Positions 18,944 through 27,756 of a stretch of 64,000 nt of DNA are shown here, piece by piece; within the stretch, counting starts at the first letter, position 1; each line of letters begins with the position of its first letter. The translations under genes and the position numbers were made by a program. Source of the stretch: Thermogemmatispora tikiterensis (GTDB taxonomy: Bacteria > Chloroflexota > Ktedonobacteria > Ktedonobacterales > Ktedonobacteraceae); the NCBI RefSeq assembly GCF_003268475.1, contig NZ_MCIF01000002.1, positions 2,381,581 through 2,445,580 on the forward strand, written 5' to 3'. The notes below the pieces were generated by a model. That model was given only the letters and a program-made list of their open reading frames with translations, was not told where the DNA came from and ran no database searches.

Positions 18944-19130
18944 AATTGCACTGCTGGCTGGCTGCTGATCCCTGTCCCCCCTGTCATGTCCTCACCAGCA
19001 GAGGAGAGGAGCCAGAGGGCCCCAGAGGGCACCCAGCCCTCACCTGGATGGCTCGCTCTGGCCGGGAAGGAGACGGCATAGCAAGCGCGTTGCCAGTCGT
19101 CTGTCGGCCCGTCTCGCTCCGGGACCAATC

Positions 19131-20009
19131 TCAGTGTGCTTCCCCCTCACTCGCCGACTCCGCTCGCCCCTGGAGGATCTGAGCCAGTTCATGCAGCACC
19201 CCCCGCAGCAGCAGCACAAAGCGCGAGCTGGCGGCTGCCGCTGCTGCCAGCACTTCGTCATGATCTACTGGCTGCCCCTCTGTCCCAGTGGCACTATTCG
19301 TAATCAGGCTCAGTCCAAGGACACGCTGCCCCATATGGCGGGCTACGATCACTTCGGGCACAGTAGACATCCCTACAGCATCGCCCCCAATCTGCCGCAG
19401 AAAGCGTAGCTCGGCTGGCGTTTCGTAGGACGGCCCGCTGACCATCACATAGACCCCCTCATGAAGGCGCAGAGAAGGTATCTCCCCCGCTACTTTCTGT
19501 ACGAGGGTCCGCAGTTCCTCATCGTAGGCCGCCGTCATGGCCGGGAAACGTACGCCGAACCGCTCATCGTTAGGACCACGCAGCGGATGCCAGCCGGCCA
19601 GCCCGGGCAGATTGATGTGATCGCGAATCAGCATGAAATCACCCGGCTGATAGGCAGGATTCAAAGCGCCTGCCGCATTGGTCACCACGAGCACCTGAGC
19701 CCCCAGACGCGCCATCACACGCACGGGCAGCGTGACCTCCTGGGGCGTATACCCCTCATAGAGATGCTGCCGGCCCTGCATGGCGACCAGCGCCACCCCC
19801 TCCAGCTGCCCCAATATCAAGCGACCAGCATGGCCCGCTACCGTCGATGAGGGCCAGTGCGGAAGCTGAGCATAAGGAATGGCAGCGGCGGCCTCTACCG
19901 TCTCGGCCAACTCGCCCAGGCCCGACCCCAGAATCAGGGCCACCTGAGGCACCAATGGAGACAGCTGCCGGATCGCCGCCACGGCCTCTTCGACCTGGTC
20001 GTACAACAT
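19131..20009 (-). CDS. punA: Purine nucleoside phosphorylase (trimeric, PNP-I)
   Basis: 292 aa. It splits purine ribo- and deoxyribonucleosides with phosphate for salvage. Motifs of the trimeric family are all present: LILGSGLGEL (phosphate site), GRQHLYEGY, TNAAGALNP, MVSGPSYETPAELRF and GGDAVGMSTVPEVIVARH, then LITNSATG with the purine-binding Asn. It starts 4 bases after the stop of the Xer-like gene and has GAGG 8 bases upstream, so the two are co-transcribed. Confidence 0.96.
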   Translation of the reverse strand: MLYDQVEEAVAAIRQLSPLVPQVALILGSGLGELAETVEAAAAIPYAQLPHWPSSTVAGHAGRLILGQLEGVALVAMQGRQHLYEGYTPQEVTLPVRVMARLGAQVLVVTNAAGALNPAYQPGDFMLIRDHINLPGLAGWHPLRGPNDERFGVRFPAMTAAYDEELRTLVQKVAGEIPSLRLHEGVYVMVSGPSYETPAELRFLRQIGGDAVGMSTVPEVIVARHMGQRVLGLSLITNSATGTEGQPVDHDEVLAAAAAASSRFVLLLRGVLHELAQILQGRAESASEGEAH

Positions 20010-20013
20010 GACA

Positions 20014-20907
20014 CTATCCTCGCTTCAATAGAGAATCATCACTCTCAGACGCTCCCCAGCGCTTCGACTGTCCCGCTCCCCTTGATAGGTGAGCATATTC
20101 CAATAACGCCTGGATACCTTGTGGCTCACTGCTACGCTTGATAGCCAGAAGCATCAGCGACTGACGCAACTGGCAGGGCGTCAGCTCAGCAATACCAGCA
20201 CGCAGGGCATAGTTTCTGACCACTAACCAGAAGCCCTGGCGAGTGAGCCTGCGGCCATGATGGTTTACGAACAGACCAGGCTCCTCGGGATGACGGCGGG
20301 CCAGATAAGGACGCGAGCGCAGCAGATACTGCTCCAGCGCCATAATGGCCTGCGATGTTAGCGGGCACTCGCGCAAACGTCCATCGCTGCGCGGATAAAC
20401 CAGCGAGCCGCAGAGGCGATCGAAACAGCCCACATCGAGAGCCACCAGCTCGGTGAGATGCATCCCCGTCGCATAGAGCACCTGCACCATCGCCAGATCG
20501 CGCATGCCAGTTGGTGTAAACGGCGGAATCTGCTCCAGCAGGCAGGCAAGCTGCTCAGCAGAAAGCACAGGGAAGGTGGTCCTGAGAGCACGGGGAGCCT
20601 GCACCGTCTCCAGCAGATTCCTCTCCAAGAGCCCCTGGCTTTTGAGATGGCGCAAAAAGGTCTTGAGCGCGGCCAACTTGCGGCTGATCGTCGTGGGCTG
20701 ATAGGCACGCACCTGACGCATCTCCTCTAGATAAGCCTGCACATCCTCGCTCTCTACCTCCGACCAGTGCCAGCGTTGCCGCTTTTGCTCTAGAAACGAG
20801 GAGAACTGAGAGAGATCATTGCGATAGGCCGCCACCGTGTGGTGATTGATTCCGGCGCCCCTCTCAGCCAGAGTGGCGAGATAGGCATCGACAGCTTCTT
20901 GCAACAT
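20014..20907 (-). CDS. Xer-like tyrosine recombinase with degraded active site
   Basis: 297 aa. The N-terminal SAM-like core-binding domain (LSQFSSFLEQ..., TISRKLAALKTFLRHL) and C-terminal catalytic fold align with XerC/XerD. The catalytic residues are mostly missing. YATGLRxSEL is YATGMHLTEL (Arg to His). PHxLRHS is PCQLRQS (His to Cys, His to Gln, only Arg kept). LGHSxLSTTQIYTH becomes LEYAHLSRGAGQSKRW, with no Tyr nucleophile. It should bind DNA or protein without recombining. ATG 20907 is at the start of the conserved domain; upstream in-frame sequence is not protein-like. punA follows 4 bases downstream. Confidence 0.85.
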   Translation of the reverse strand: MLQEAVDAYLATLAERGAGINHHTVAAYRNDLSQFSSFLEQKRQRWHWSEVESEDVQAYLEEMRQVRAYQPTTISRKLAALKTFLRHLKSQGLLERNLLETVQAPRALRTTFPVLSAEQLACLLEQIPPFTPTGMRDLAMVQVLYATGMHLTELVALDVGCFDRLCGSLVYPRSDGRLRECPLTSQAIMALEQYLLRSRPYLARRHPEEPGLFVNHHGRRLTRQGFWLVVRNYALRAGIAELTPCQLRQSLMLLAIKRSSEPQGIQALLEYAHLSRGAGQSKRWGASESDDSLLKRG

Positions 20908-21084
20908 TGCGACATATCCCCTGCCCAGAAATGAGAAAGAAGTGCACCTACCACCATCTTCTCGTCTCGTCCGTGTCTGAGGGAGGAGTGAGTGGCTTGC
21001 CTTGGTGCTGGCATTATATGCCAGAGGTTGGACAGAGGCAAGAGTGGCGACAGAAGAGTACCACTGCGCCAACCCAGAACGGAA

Positions 21085-21226
21085 TGCTATAATAGGACTA
21101 TCCGCCCGGCATGCGCAGAGACAGAGATGTGGCAGGTCGGGGCACCAGTTGTTGCCTTCGTTCGTCACCAGCGATCGGGCAGGCGAGCGAGCGACGATGA
21201 CCCCGGCCCTGTTGCTATGATACAAT
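21085..21226 (+). promoter_or_regulatory. Two extended -10 promoters before the 278-aa gene
   Basis: TGCTATAAT (21085-21093) and TGATACAAT (21218-21226) are both TGn-type -10 boxes on the plus strand. The second would give a leader of about 25 bases to the gene at 21258. Confidence 0.5.
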
Positions 21227-21257
21227 CCTATCCACTATCAGCTAGCGGGAGAGAGAG

Positions 21258-22094
21258 ATGAGCAAGTTTTCTGATATGTTGAGCCAGGCGCGGCGCGGCC
21301 AGAGCGGCGGCGCCATCGGCTTCTTCGGTGGCAAAAGCCGACCAGCGGTTAAGCCCCGGGCCGCCGCGCTGCTGATTGAGTTTCCCGCCGTGGACGCCGG
21401 CGAGGCGGAGGCCGCCATCAAAGCTGGTGCCAATGGCCTGCTCTTCCATTGGTCTGGCTCCCCCCTGGAAAGTGCCAGCCTTGCTACTCTGAAGCAGCTC
21501 AGTGAGACCATTCAGAGCCAGGACGAGAACGCCGCCCTCGGCCTGCGCCTCCTCGGCAACGGGGCCAATATCGAGCGCAAGATGCTGGAGTCTCTCAAAG
21601 AGCACGGAGTCCATTTCCTGATCGTGCCGCTCCAGGCCCCAGCCCGCTTATTGACCACGCACCTGAAGGACTTCGATCTGGCAGTGACGCTACCCTGGCG
21701 CGGGAACGACCCCCTTTATCCTCTGATGGTGCGCAACTTGGGCGCCTTCGAGGGCCTCTCGGCCCTGCATCTGGATGGCCGAGAGCTACCATTAGAGCGC
21801 CTGAGCATTGAAGAGGCTCTTGGCTACCGCGCCATCCGCGAGGCGCTGCGCCTGCCGGCCCTTCTGAGCCTGACATCGCTCAATAGCGAGGCTGCCGCCT
21901 ATGGTCTGCTGACGCTGGGCGTCCAGGCAGTGATTGTGCCGGCCAGCGAGAGTACCGCCGCGACGACGCAGCGCATTCAGGAGCTGCGCGAGTGGTTGGA
22001 GAAGGTCCATCGGCAGGAAGAAAAGGAGCTTCCTCCGCCGACCGTGCCTCAGCCGTCGCTCTCAACCTCCTTTGAGGAGGAAGAAGAACCCTAG
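21258..22094 (+). CDS. Conserved-looking protein, probably TIM-barrel-like, unknown function
   Basis: 278 aa. Regular alternation of hydrophobic strands and helices (AALLIEFPAVDAGEAEAAIKAG, GLLFHWSG, VHFLIVPLQ, FDLAVTLPW, LPALLSLTSLNSEAAAYGLLT, VQAVIVPAS) suggests a (beta/alpha)8 barrel distantly like FMN- or phosphate-binding barrels. No catalytic motif could be assigned. The C-terminus is a Pro/Glu-rich tail ending EEEEEP. It is a single gene with its own promoters and divergent from the xer-punA operon. Confidence 0.75.
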   Translation: MSKFSDMLSQARRGQSGGAIGFFGGKSRPAVKPRAAALLIEFPAVDAGEAEAAIKAGANGLLFHWSGSPLESASLATLKQLSETIQSQDENAALGLRLLGNGANIERKMLESLKEHGVHFLIVPLQAPARLLTTHLKDFDLAVTLPWRGNDPLYPLMVRNLGAFEGLSALHLDGRELPLERLSIEEALGYRAIREALRLPALLSLTSLNSEAAAYGLLTLGVQAVIVPASESTAATTQRIQELREWLEKVHRQEEKELPPPTVPQPSLSTSFEEEEEP

Positions 22095-22167
22095 AATAGT
22101 CAGTTCGGCCTTCGCGCCAGGTTGATCGCGGGCCTGCGGTCGGGCCATGCGTGCGCGATCACGTGGC

Positions 22168-22884
22168 TTAGTTCATCACCAGATGATGGAAAGCCTCGGC
22201 ACAGGTAAAGCCGTGCTCGCTGCCGAGCGGACGGCCACGCTGGAGCACCAGTTCGCGGATGGCCTGGGCATCGCGCCCGCGCATCTGGCTGGCATGGCAA
22301 AGGAGCGCCTCGACTTTCCTGTCGATCACAGCACTGATGTCTACCCAGTGGTTCGGCTGGTCGCTGGCAAAGAAGTAGATCTGGCGGACGCGATGCGGCC
22401 CACCCGTCTCAGCAAATTGCTCAGGATAATACATGAGATTACGTGAGGCGGCCAGGGCGTCCAGGGTACAGAGACCCACTGCGCGGTGGTCAGGGTGCAC
22501 CTGATAGCGCTGCCAGGGATCAAAGGTAAAAACTACGTCCGGCTTGAGCAGACGCACCAGGCGGGCGATCTCGCGCCGCATCTGCAGCGACGGCTCAACA
22601 TCGCCATCGACATAGTCGAGGAAGAGCACCTGGCGTACGCCCAGTACTTCCGCTGCCCGCCGCTGTTCGGCCTCACGGATCACCGCCAGGCGCTCCGGCG
22701 TCATGGCCGGGTCATCGCTGCCACGCTGCCCGCGGGTGGCCAGAAGATAGCTGACTTCACAGCCCTGAGCGGTCAGACGGGCAATGGTTCCACCGCAGAG
22801 AAACTCGGCGTCATCGGGATGAGCCATCACGACCAGGATACGCTGACCACCAGGGGGAAGAAGGATGTTGCTGTTCTCTACCAT
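22168..22884 (-). CDS. PIG-L family deacetylase
   Basis: 238 aa, zinc-dependent de-N-acetylase fold (LmbE/MshB/BshB). The metal motif AHPDDAEFLCGGTIA, the loop ATRGQRGSDDPAMTPERLA, the central TFDPWQRYQVHPDHRAVG (third zinc ligand region) and the tail FTCAEAFHHL are present. Substrates of relatives are N-acetylglucosaminyl conjugates. ATG 22884 was chosen because GAGG lies 5 bases upstream and the length then matches the two paralogues at 54998 and 55882. An overlapping ATG at 22899 is possible. It follows the glycosidase-like gene in one operon. Confidence 0.92.
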   Translation of the reverse strand: MVENSNILLPPGGQRILVVMAHPDDAEFLCGGTIARLTAQGCEVSYLLATRGQRGSDDPAMTPERLAVIREAEQRRAAEVLGVRQVLFLDYVDGDVEPSLQMRREIARLVRLLKPDVVFTFDPWQRYQVHPDHRAVGLCTLDALAASRNLMYYPEQFAETGGPHRVRQIYFFASDQPNHWVDISAVIDRKVEALLCHASQMRGRDAQAIRELVLQRGRPLGSEHGFTCAEAFHHLVMN

Positions 22885-22891
22885 TGTTTCC

Positions 22892-23878
22892 TCACTCATC
22901 TCCCAGGCGTGGAATAGCAAAGTGCTTGCCGGTCTGCCAGTGCAGCTGGCGCCGGGGGATGCTCCGCAGCAATTGCCTGGTGAGCTGCCAGACTCCCTCT
23001 GGATCACTATTGTTGCGCCAGTAGTAATAGCAGGCAACTTCGTCAGGTTCAGCATGCAACGCCAGCTGGAAGAGCTGCGGTAGCTCCTGCTGGCCTTCTT
23101 CGTCCAGATCGAAGTTTTGCAACCAGAGCAGGCTACGCTTCTGATGCTGGCGCGCCCGATCAACAATCTCCCGCTCGCCACGATCATAGCTGTCAGTCAC
23201 AGCCTCAGTAGCTTGAGGCTGCTGGCGGGGTCGACGCTGCAGGTGGAGGCCCAACATGTCCAGGTCCGGTAAGAGGGCAAGGTCCTCGACCAGGCCGGCA
23301 TCGTAGGAGGGGAGTACAATAACGGTCCGAACATGCTTGTCCAGACCTTTAATATAGGCGCAGAGATCGCTCAAGAAGGTCACCCAGGAGCGGCGACGAA
23401 AGCCCGCCAGGTCGGTCACATCGGGACAAAGCGCCCGGCAGACCGAGCAGAAGCAGGTGATTTCTCCGTAGTCTGGTTCATCGAGCAGAATCCCATTAAT
23501 GGGATAGGTGTTTAAATAAAAAGCGATCTCTTGAAAGAGCCAGCGACGAAATGGCTCATGGTTGAAGCAGGTCAAATCGTGATAACGACCGTGGCGGTCC
23601 AATACACGTGACTCAGGGTGATGGAAGGTATACCAGCTTGGCGCCGGCGAAGGGGTGGCGAAAAGATTACCATGCTGGCCCGGACTCAGGTAGACTTTGA
23701 GACCTACGTCTTGCGCGAGGAGCAGACCACGCTCCAGATCACGAGGCCAGTAGTGGCGCTCTTCATCCAGAATGCTGTAAACGATGCTGCTGGCGCCAGC
23801 AGCGCGGATCTGCTCAAAGTCCCGTTTGACGAGGTCGGGATGAAAGAGCGAGTGGAAATAGGCAACAGTAATGTCCAT
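22892..23878 (-). CDS. Glycoside-hydrolase-like TIM-barrel protein
   Basis: 328 aa, no precise family recognised. The sequence reads as a barrel: MDITVAYFHSLFHPDLVKRD, a YLSPGQHG segment, CFNHEPFRRWLFQEIAFYLN and INGILLDEPDYGE, where Asp/Glu would be candidate catalytic acids, then CFCSVCRALCP, a Cys cluster. This resembles putative glycosidases acting on substituted sugars. It stops just before the PIG-L deacetylase start, and the pair suggests joint processing of an N-acetylated glycan or glycoside. Confidence 0.7.
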   Translation of the reverse strand: MDITVAYFHSLFHPDLVKRDFEQIRAAGASSIVYSILDEERHYWPRDLERGLLLAQDVGLKVYLSPGQHGNLFATPSPAPSWYTFHHPESRVLDRHGRYHDLTCFNHEPFRRWLFQEIAFYLNTYPINGILLDEPDYGEITCFCSVCRALCPDVTDLAGFRRRSWVTFLSDLCAYIKGLDKHVRTVIVLPSYDAGLVEDLALLPDLDMLGLHLQRRPRQQPQATEAVTDSYDRGEREIVDRARQHQKRSLLWLQNFDLDEEGQQELPQLFQLALHAEPDEVACYYYWRNNSDPEGVWQLTRQLLRSIPRRQLHWQTGKHFAIPRLGDE

Positions 23879-23978
23879 GACGCTCACCAGGCAAGCGGTC
23901 CAGGATAGGTGGTGCGGAGACCGATTCTTACTCGTACTGAGCAAGCAGCTGGGCTATGTTGGGAAATAGCTCGCTGGT

Positions 23979-23987
23979 AGTATACCA
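23979..23987 (-). promoter_or_regulatory. Extended -10 promoter for the glycosidase-like/PIG-L operon
   Basis: On the minus strand TGGTATACT fits TGnTATAmT and would give a leader of about 90-95 bases before the ATG at 23878. Confidence 0.5.
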
Positions 23988-24095
23988 CAGGTGGGACAGA
24001 ATAGTTCTCCCACGAGCGAAAAAGGACTAACTTCCTTCTCTGGGGCCGCATTCTTGACAGCCTGGTCACGAAGCGGCACAATCCAGACGAATGGA

Positions 24096-25034
24096 ATGGC
24101 TATGGCTATGCAATGGCAATGGTTACAACCAGGTAGCAGCTGCACGGTACGCGCCTACGCCAAGATCAATCTGACACTTGACGTCCTTGGCCGTCGCGGC
24201 GATGGCTATCATGCGCTGGCGACGGTAATGCAGACGATTGATCTCTACGACACACTCTCATTGACGCTGCGCGAGGATGGGCTGATGCATCTGGTTTGCA
24301 CGCAGCCCGAGCTGAGTACGGAGACGAATCTGGCACTACGCGCGGCGACGCTGCTCAGAGAACATACTGGCGAGCGACGTGGCGTGCTGATTGAACTACA
24401 GAAGCGCATCCCGAGCGCTGCCGGCCTGGGTGGAGGCAGTAGCGACGCCGCGGCGGTTCTGCTGGCTCTGACACGCCTGTGGCAGCTGCGGCTGACTGCG
24501 ACGGAATTAGTGGAGCTGGCGGCCTCGCTCGGCTCGGATGTGCCTTTCTTCCTCTATGGCGGATTGGCACTCTGTGAGGGCCGGGGCGAGCTGGTGACCC
24601 CTTTGCCTCCTCGCTGGCCAGCCGAGCTGCGCTGGCTGGTGCTGCTGAAGCCGGCGATCAGTGTGGCAACAGCTGGAGTCTTTAGAGCTTTGACAGCACG
24701 CGACTACAGCGATGGCTCGCATACACAGGCCGTCTGCACAGCTTTGCATGCCCAGCGCATGCCAGAGCTGGTTCACCTCCACAATGGCCTTGAACGCGGG
24801 GTCATGGAGCGCTATGCCGAGGTGGCCGCCGGGCGGGCCGCACTTCTAGAGGCCGGGGCACCTTTCGTCCGTCTCTCAGGCAGCGGTCCGACGCTCTTTA
24901 CGGCTCTGGCCGATCTTGAGGAGGCTCACCGCCTCTGGCTCCTCCTCCAGGAGCAGGGCTACGAGGTCTACCTGACCCAGGTGGTCTATCCCTCAGCAGA
25001 ATCCCTGACTCTTGCGTCTGTCGCCGCTCACTAA
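24096..25034 (+). CDS. ispE: 4-diphosphocytidyl-2-C-methyl-D-erythritol kinase
   Basis: About 312 aa. This GHMP kinase performs the ATP-dependent step of the MEP isoprenoid pathway. The N-terminal YAKINLTLDVLGRRGDGYHAL is diagnostic, the GHMP loop PSAAGLGGGSSDAAAVL lies near residue 105, and the C-terminal SGSGPTLFTAL motif is present. Several ATG codons cluster at 24096-24114 with no strong ribosome-binding site, so the exact start is uncertain by a few residues. Confidence 0.95.
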   Translation: MAMAMQWQWLQPGSSCTVRAYAKINLTLDVLGRRGDGYHALATVMQTIDLYDTLSLTLREDGLMHLVCTQPELSTETNLALRAATLLREHTGERRGVLIELQKRIPSAAGLGGGSSDAAAVLLALTRLWQLRLTATELVELAASLGSDVPFFLYGGLALCEGRGELVTPLPPRWPAELRWLVLLKPAISVATAGVFRALTARDYSDGSHTQAVCTALHAQRMPELVHLHNGLERGVMERYAEVAAGRAALLEAGAPFVRLSGSGPTLFTALADLEEAHRLWLLLQEQGYEVYLTQVVYPSAESLTLASVAAH

Positions 25035-25271
25035 GCTGCTTCGGGCCGCAGCGAGCTGGCTCGCACACTCGATACACCTGGCCAAAGCGCCTTTTGCTAT
25101 AACAGCGTCAAATTCCTGCGCCCTGCCATGTCGCACGGAGAGAGCAGGTATACGCCGCTGCTTGTTATGTGTTTTTTGCCTGCTACTCTGCCGGCCTGGT
25201 CGGAGCCGGGCCGGCAGGCGAGACTGTGCTGGTAGAGGCGCGCTTTGTTGAGGATGAGGGAGCAGTAGACG

Positions 25272-26486
25272 ATGCCACTGGCAGCCTTGCGCCAGCATGT
25301 GGTGAGCTTGCTCTGCTACATGCTGCGCCTTCCTTTTGCCTGTTTCAATGTTGTTGAGCGCTGGCTCCGGCGCCAAGCCTGGCGCGAGCCGCGCCGGATC
25401 GTGCTGATTAAACCCTGCTGCCTGGGCGATCTGCTGATGACAACGCCGCTGCTAGAGGTGTTGCGGGAGGCTTATCCCCAGGCCCAGATTACCTATGTAG
25501 CCAGCAGCTGGTCAAAGGTGGTGCCGGAGCATCACCCAGCCGTGGATTCAGTCCTGGATTGCGGCACGGTCGGCATCCCGGGGCGCTACCGCCTCTCAGA
25601 GTATCTGCGCTTTGCCCGTCTCCTACGCCAACAGCGTTTTGATCTGGCCCTGGTCCTGGATCGTTCCCCTATGTTGACCTTGCTCCCGTGGCTAGCAGGC
25701 ATCCCTCGCCGTGTAGGACCAGACAGCCTGGGACGTGGCTTCTCGCTGACTGATCGAGTGCCCGCTCCCGCTTCTCTGTCCGCTCTGCGTCACCAGGCCG
25801 AGCTGTATCTGGACCTGGCGCGCGCTCTTGGCCTGCCGCTAAGACAGCCCCATATGCGCTTTGTGCCTACCAGCGAGGAGCGGCTGCGGGCGCGGGCCTT
25901 GCTCTCTAGCGGTGCTGGTCGGGGGGCTGAGCAACGCCTGCAGGTTGCACTCTTGCCCGGCGGCGGCTCGAATCCAGGAATGACTTTGACGGCCAAGCGC
26001 TGGCCGGTAGAGGGCTATCGCGAGCTGGTCCGCCGCCTGTTAAGCGAGCTGGAGGCTCGCGTCTTGCTGGTTGGAGGCCCCGAGGATCGCGCCGTCAACG
26101 AGGAGGTGTTGACCGGCCTGGTGGCCCCTCCAGGTCGGGTGCTGAACCTGGCTGGAGAGACCAGCTTTGGCGAGCTGGCGGCCATCTTTGAACAGTGCGC
26201 CCTCTTCCTTGGCAACGATAGCAGCCCGATGCACCTGGCGACTGCCGTGGGCATTCCTGTGATCGCGCTTTTTGGTCCAACCAGTCCGCAAGAGTATGGC
26301 CCGTATCCGCCGGATGAGCCGCACCATGTGGCTCTCTGGCAGCATCCGCGTAGAGAGCCATGCTTTTTCCTGGGTCGCATGCGCGCCTGCCAGGCATGCA
26401 CCTGCATGCAGGCGCTGAGCGTCGATACGGTCTGGCAGGCGGTGCAGCAGTTGCTGCCCAGTCCCGAGCGAGGAGGAATTCGCTGA
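25272..26486 (+). CDS. Glycosyltransferase family 9 (heptosyltransferase-like), first of four
   Basis: 404 aa with GT-B fold features of GT9: IVLIKPCCLGDLLMTTPLLEVLREAYP (N-terminal acceptor domain), RVGPD, then VALLPGGGSNPGMTLTAKRWP, LVGGPEDRAV, LNLAGETSFGELAAIFEQ and GNDSSPMHLATAVGIPVIALFGPTSPQEYGP in the nucleotide-sugar domain. It ends with the Cys-containing tail CQACTCMQALSVDTV. It should add a sugar to a cell-envelope glycan. The stop overlaps the next GT9 start (TGATG). Confidence 0.92.
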   Translation: MPLAALRQHVVSLLCYMLRLPFACFNVVERWLRRQAWREPRRIVLIKPCCLGDLLMTTPLLEVLREAYPQAQITYVASSWSKVVPEHHPAVDSVLDCGTVGIPGRYRLSEYLRFARLLRQQRFDLALVLDRSPMLTLLPWLAGIPRRVGPDSLGRGFSLTDRVPAPASLSALRHQAELYLDLARALGLPLRQPHMRFVPTSEERLRARALLSSGAGRGAEQRLQVALLPGGGSNPGMTLTAKRWPVEGYRELVRRLLSELEARVLLVGGPEDRAVNEEVLTGLVAPPGRVLNLAGETSFGELAAIFEQCALFLGNDSSPMHLATAVGIPVIALFGPTSPQEYGPYPPDEPHHVALWQHPRREPCFFLGRMRACQACTCMQALSVDTVWQAVQQLLPSPERGGIR

Positions 26487-27733
26487 TGAGAGGATGGCTG
26501 CGCAAGGAATGGCTGCGCCGCATGCTGTTGCTGCTGATCTATCTGCTTGGCTTGCCCGGGTCCTGGCTGGCACAGCGACGGGCTCGTGGCTCCTTCTCTC
26601 TCGCTCAGGCACCGCGCCTGCTGCTCCTACGCCCGGACCACCTGGGGGATCTGGTCCTGACAACGCCGGCGCTGACGGCGCTTAAGGAGCGCTGCCCAAC
26701 AGCAGAGGTGACGCTTTTTGTGGGACCCTGGTCACAGGCGATTGTCAAGGGCCATCCAGCGGCGGGGCGCGTGCTGACCTGCGCCTTCCCTGGTTTCCGC
26801 CGGGGGTCTCAGGGAGCCTTGAGTCCCTACTGGCTGCTGCTGCGTCTGGCCCGGCAGCTGCGACGCGAACGCTACGATCTGGCGATCAATCTTCGTCCCG
26901 ATTTCTGGTGGGGCGCAGCTTTGCTCTACCTGGCAGGCATTCCGCACCGTGTTGGCTACGCGCTCGCCCCAGGCAGGCGTTTCCTGACTCACGCCTTGCC
27001 TTTCTCCGAAGGAGAGCACAGCACCTGCTCCAGCCTGCGTCTGGTCAGCGCTGCACTCCAATTGCTGGGTCAGGCCCCCCTCGCGGAGCCATTTACCCCT
27101 GAACGCTACCCGCTCCTTTTTGGGCCAACAGCTCAGGAAGAGGAGCAGGCTACAGCCCTGCTCGCCAAGGCCGGCTTGACAGGAGAGACGCCTTTCGCTG
27201 TCATTCATCCTGGCAGCGGAGCCGCCGTCAAGCTCTGGCGTCCAGAGGGCTGGGCCACCTGCGCCGTGACCCTGCTGCGCCGCTATGGCCTGCGTCTCGT
27301 TTTAACAGGTACCCAGCAAGAGCAAGCCCTGCTTGAGGAGATTGCGACTCTGGTTCATCAGCAGCTCAGGGCCAACGAGGCGCCCCCTGTCTTGCTCTCC
27401 GCCTTGAGCGTTGGAGAGCTGGCCGCCGTTCTACGCCGCGCGCGGCTGGCGCTCGGTGTCGATAGCGGCCCGCTGCATGTGGCTGTCTCCCAGGGGACTC
27501 CAACCGTGGCGCTCTACGGGCCTGCCGACCCGCGCATCTTCGGCCCCTGGGGCAACCCCAGACGCCACGTGGTCATTCTGGCAAGCGAACGTTGTCCTGC
27601 CTGTCCAAAACTCCCCTGCGGGCGTCTCGATATTCCTCCACAGGCCCTGCCTTTGCATCCCTGCGTACGCCTGATTCCAGAGGAGCGTGTCCTTGCAGCG
27701 GTGGAGCAACTCTTGCCAGCACGCATGTTGTAG
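26486..27733 (+). CDS. Glycosyltransferase family 9, second of four
   Basis: 415 aa. Translation starts at the ATG overlapping the upstream stop, with AGGAGG 10 bases before it. A hydrophobic N-terminal stretch (MLLLLIYLLGLPGSWLA) could dock to the membrane. GT9 motifs: LLLLRPDHLGDLVLTTPALTAL, INLRPDFWWG, HRVGYAL, VIHPGSGAAVKLWRPEGWA and GVDSGPLHVAVSQGTPTVALYGP. The C-terminal Cys set CPACPKLPCG...LHPC resembles the other three copies. Confidence 0.92.
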   Translation: MRGWLRKEWLRRMLLLLIYLLGLPGSWLAQRRARGSFSLAQAPRLLLLRPDHLGDLVLTTPALTALKERCPTAEVTLFVGPWSQAIVKGHPAAGRVLTCAFPGFRRGSQGALSPYWLLLRLARQLRRERYDLAINLRPDFWWGAALLYLAGIPHRVGYALAPGRRFLTHALPFSEGEHSTCSSLRLVSAALQLLGQAPLAEPFTPERYPLLFGPTAQEEEQATALLAKAGLTGETPFAVIHPGSGAAVKLWRPEGWATCAVTLLRRYGLRLVLTGTQQEQALLEEIATLVHQQLRANEAPPVLLSALSVGELAAVLRRARLALGVDSGPLHVAVSQGTPTVALYGPADPRIFGPWGNPRRHVVILASERCPACPKLPCGRLDIPPQALPLHPCVRLIPEERVLAAVEQLLPARML

Positions 27734-27756
27734 AATAAGGATGGCACGCAAGAGCT

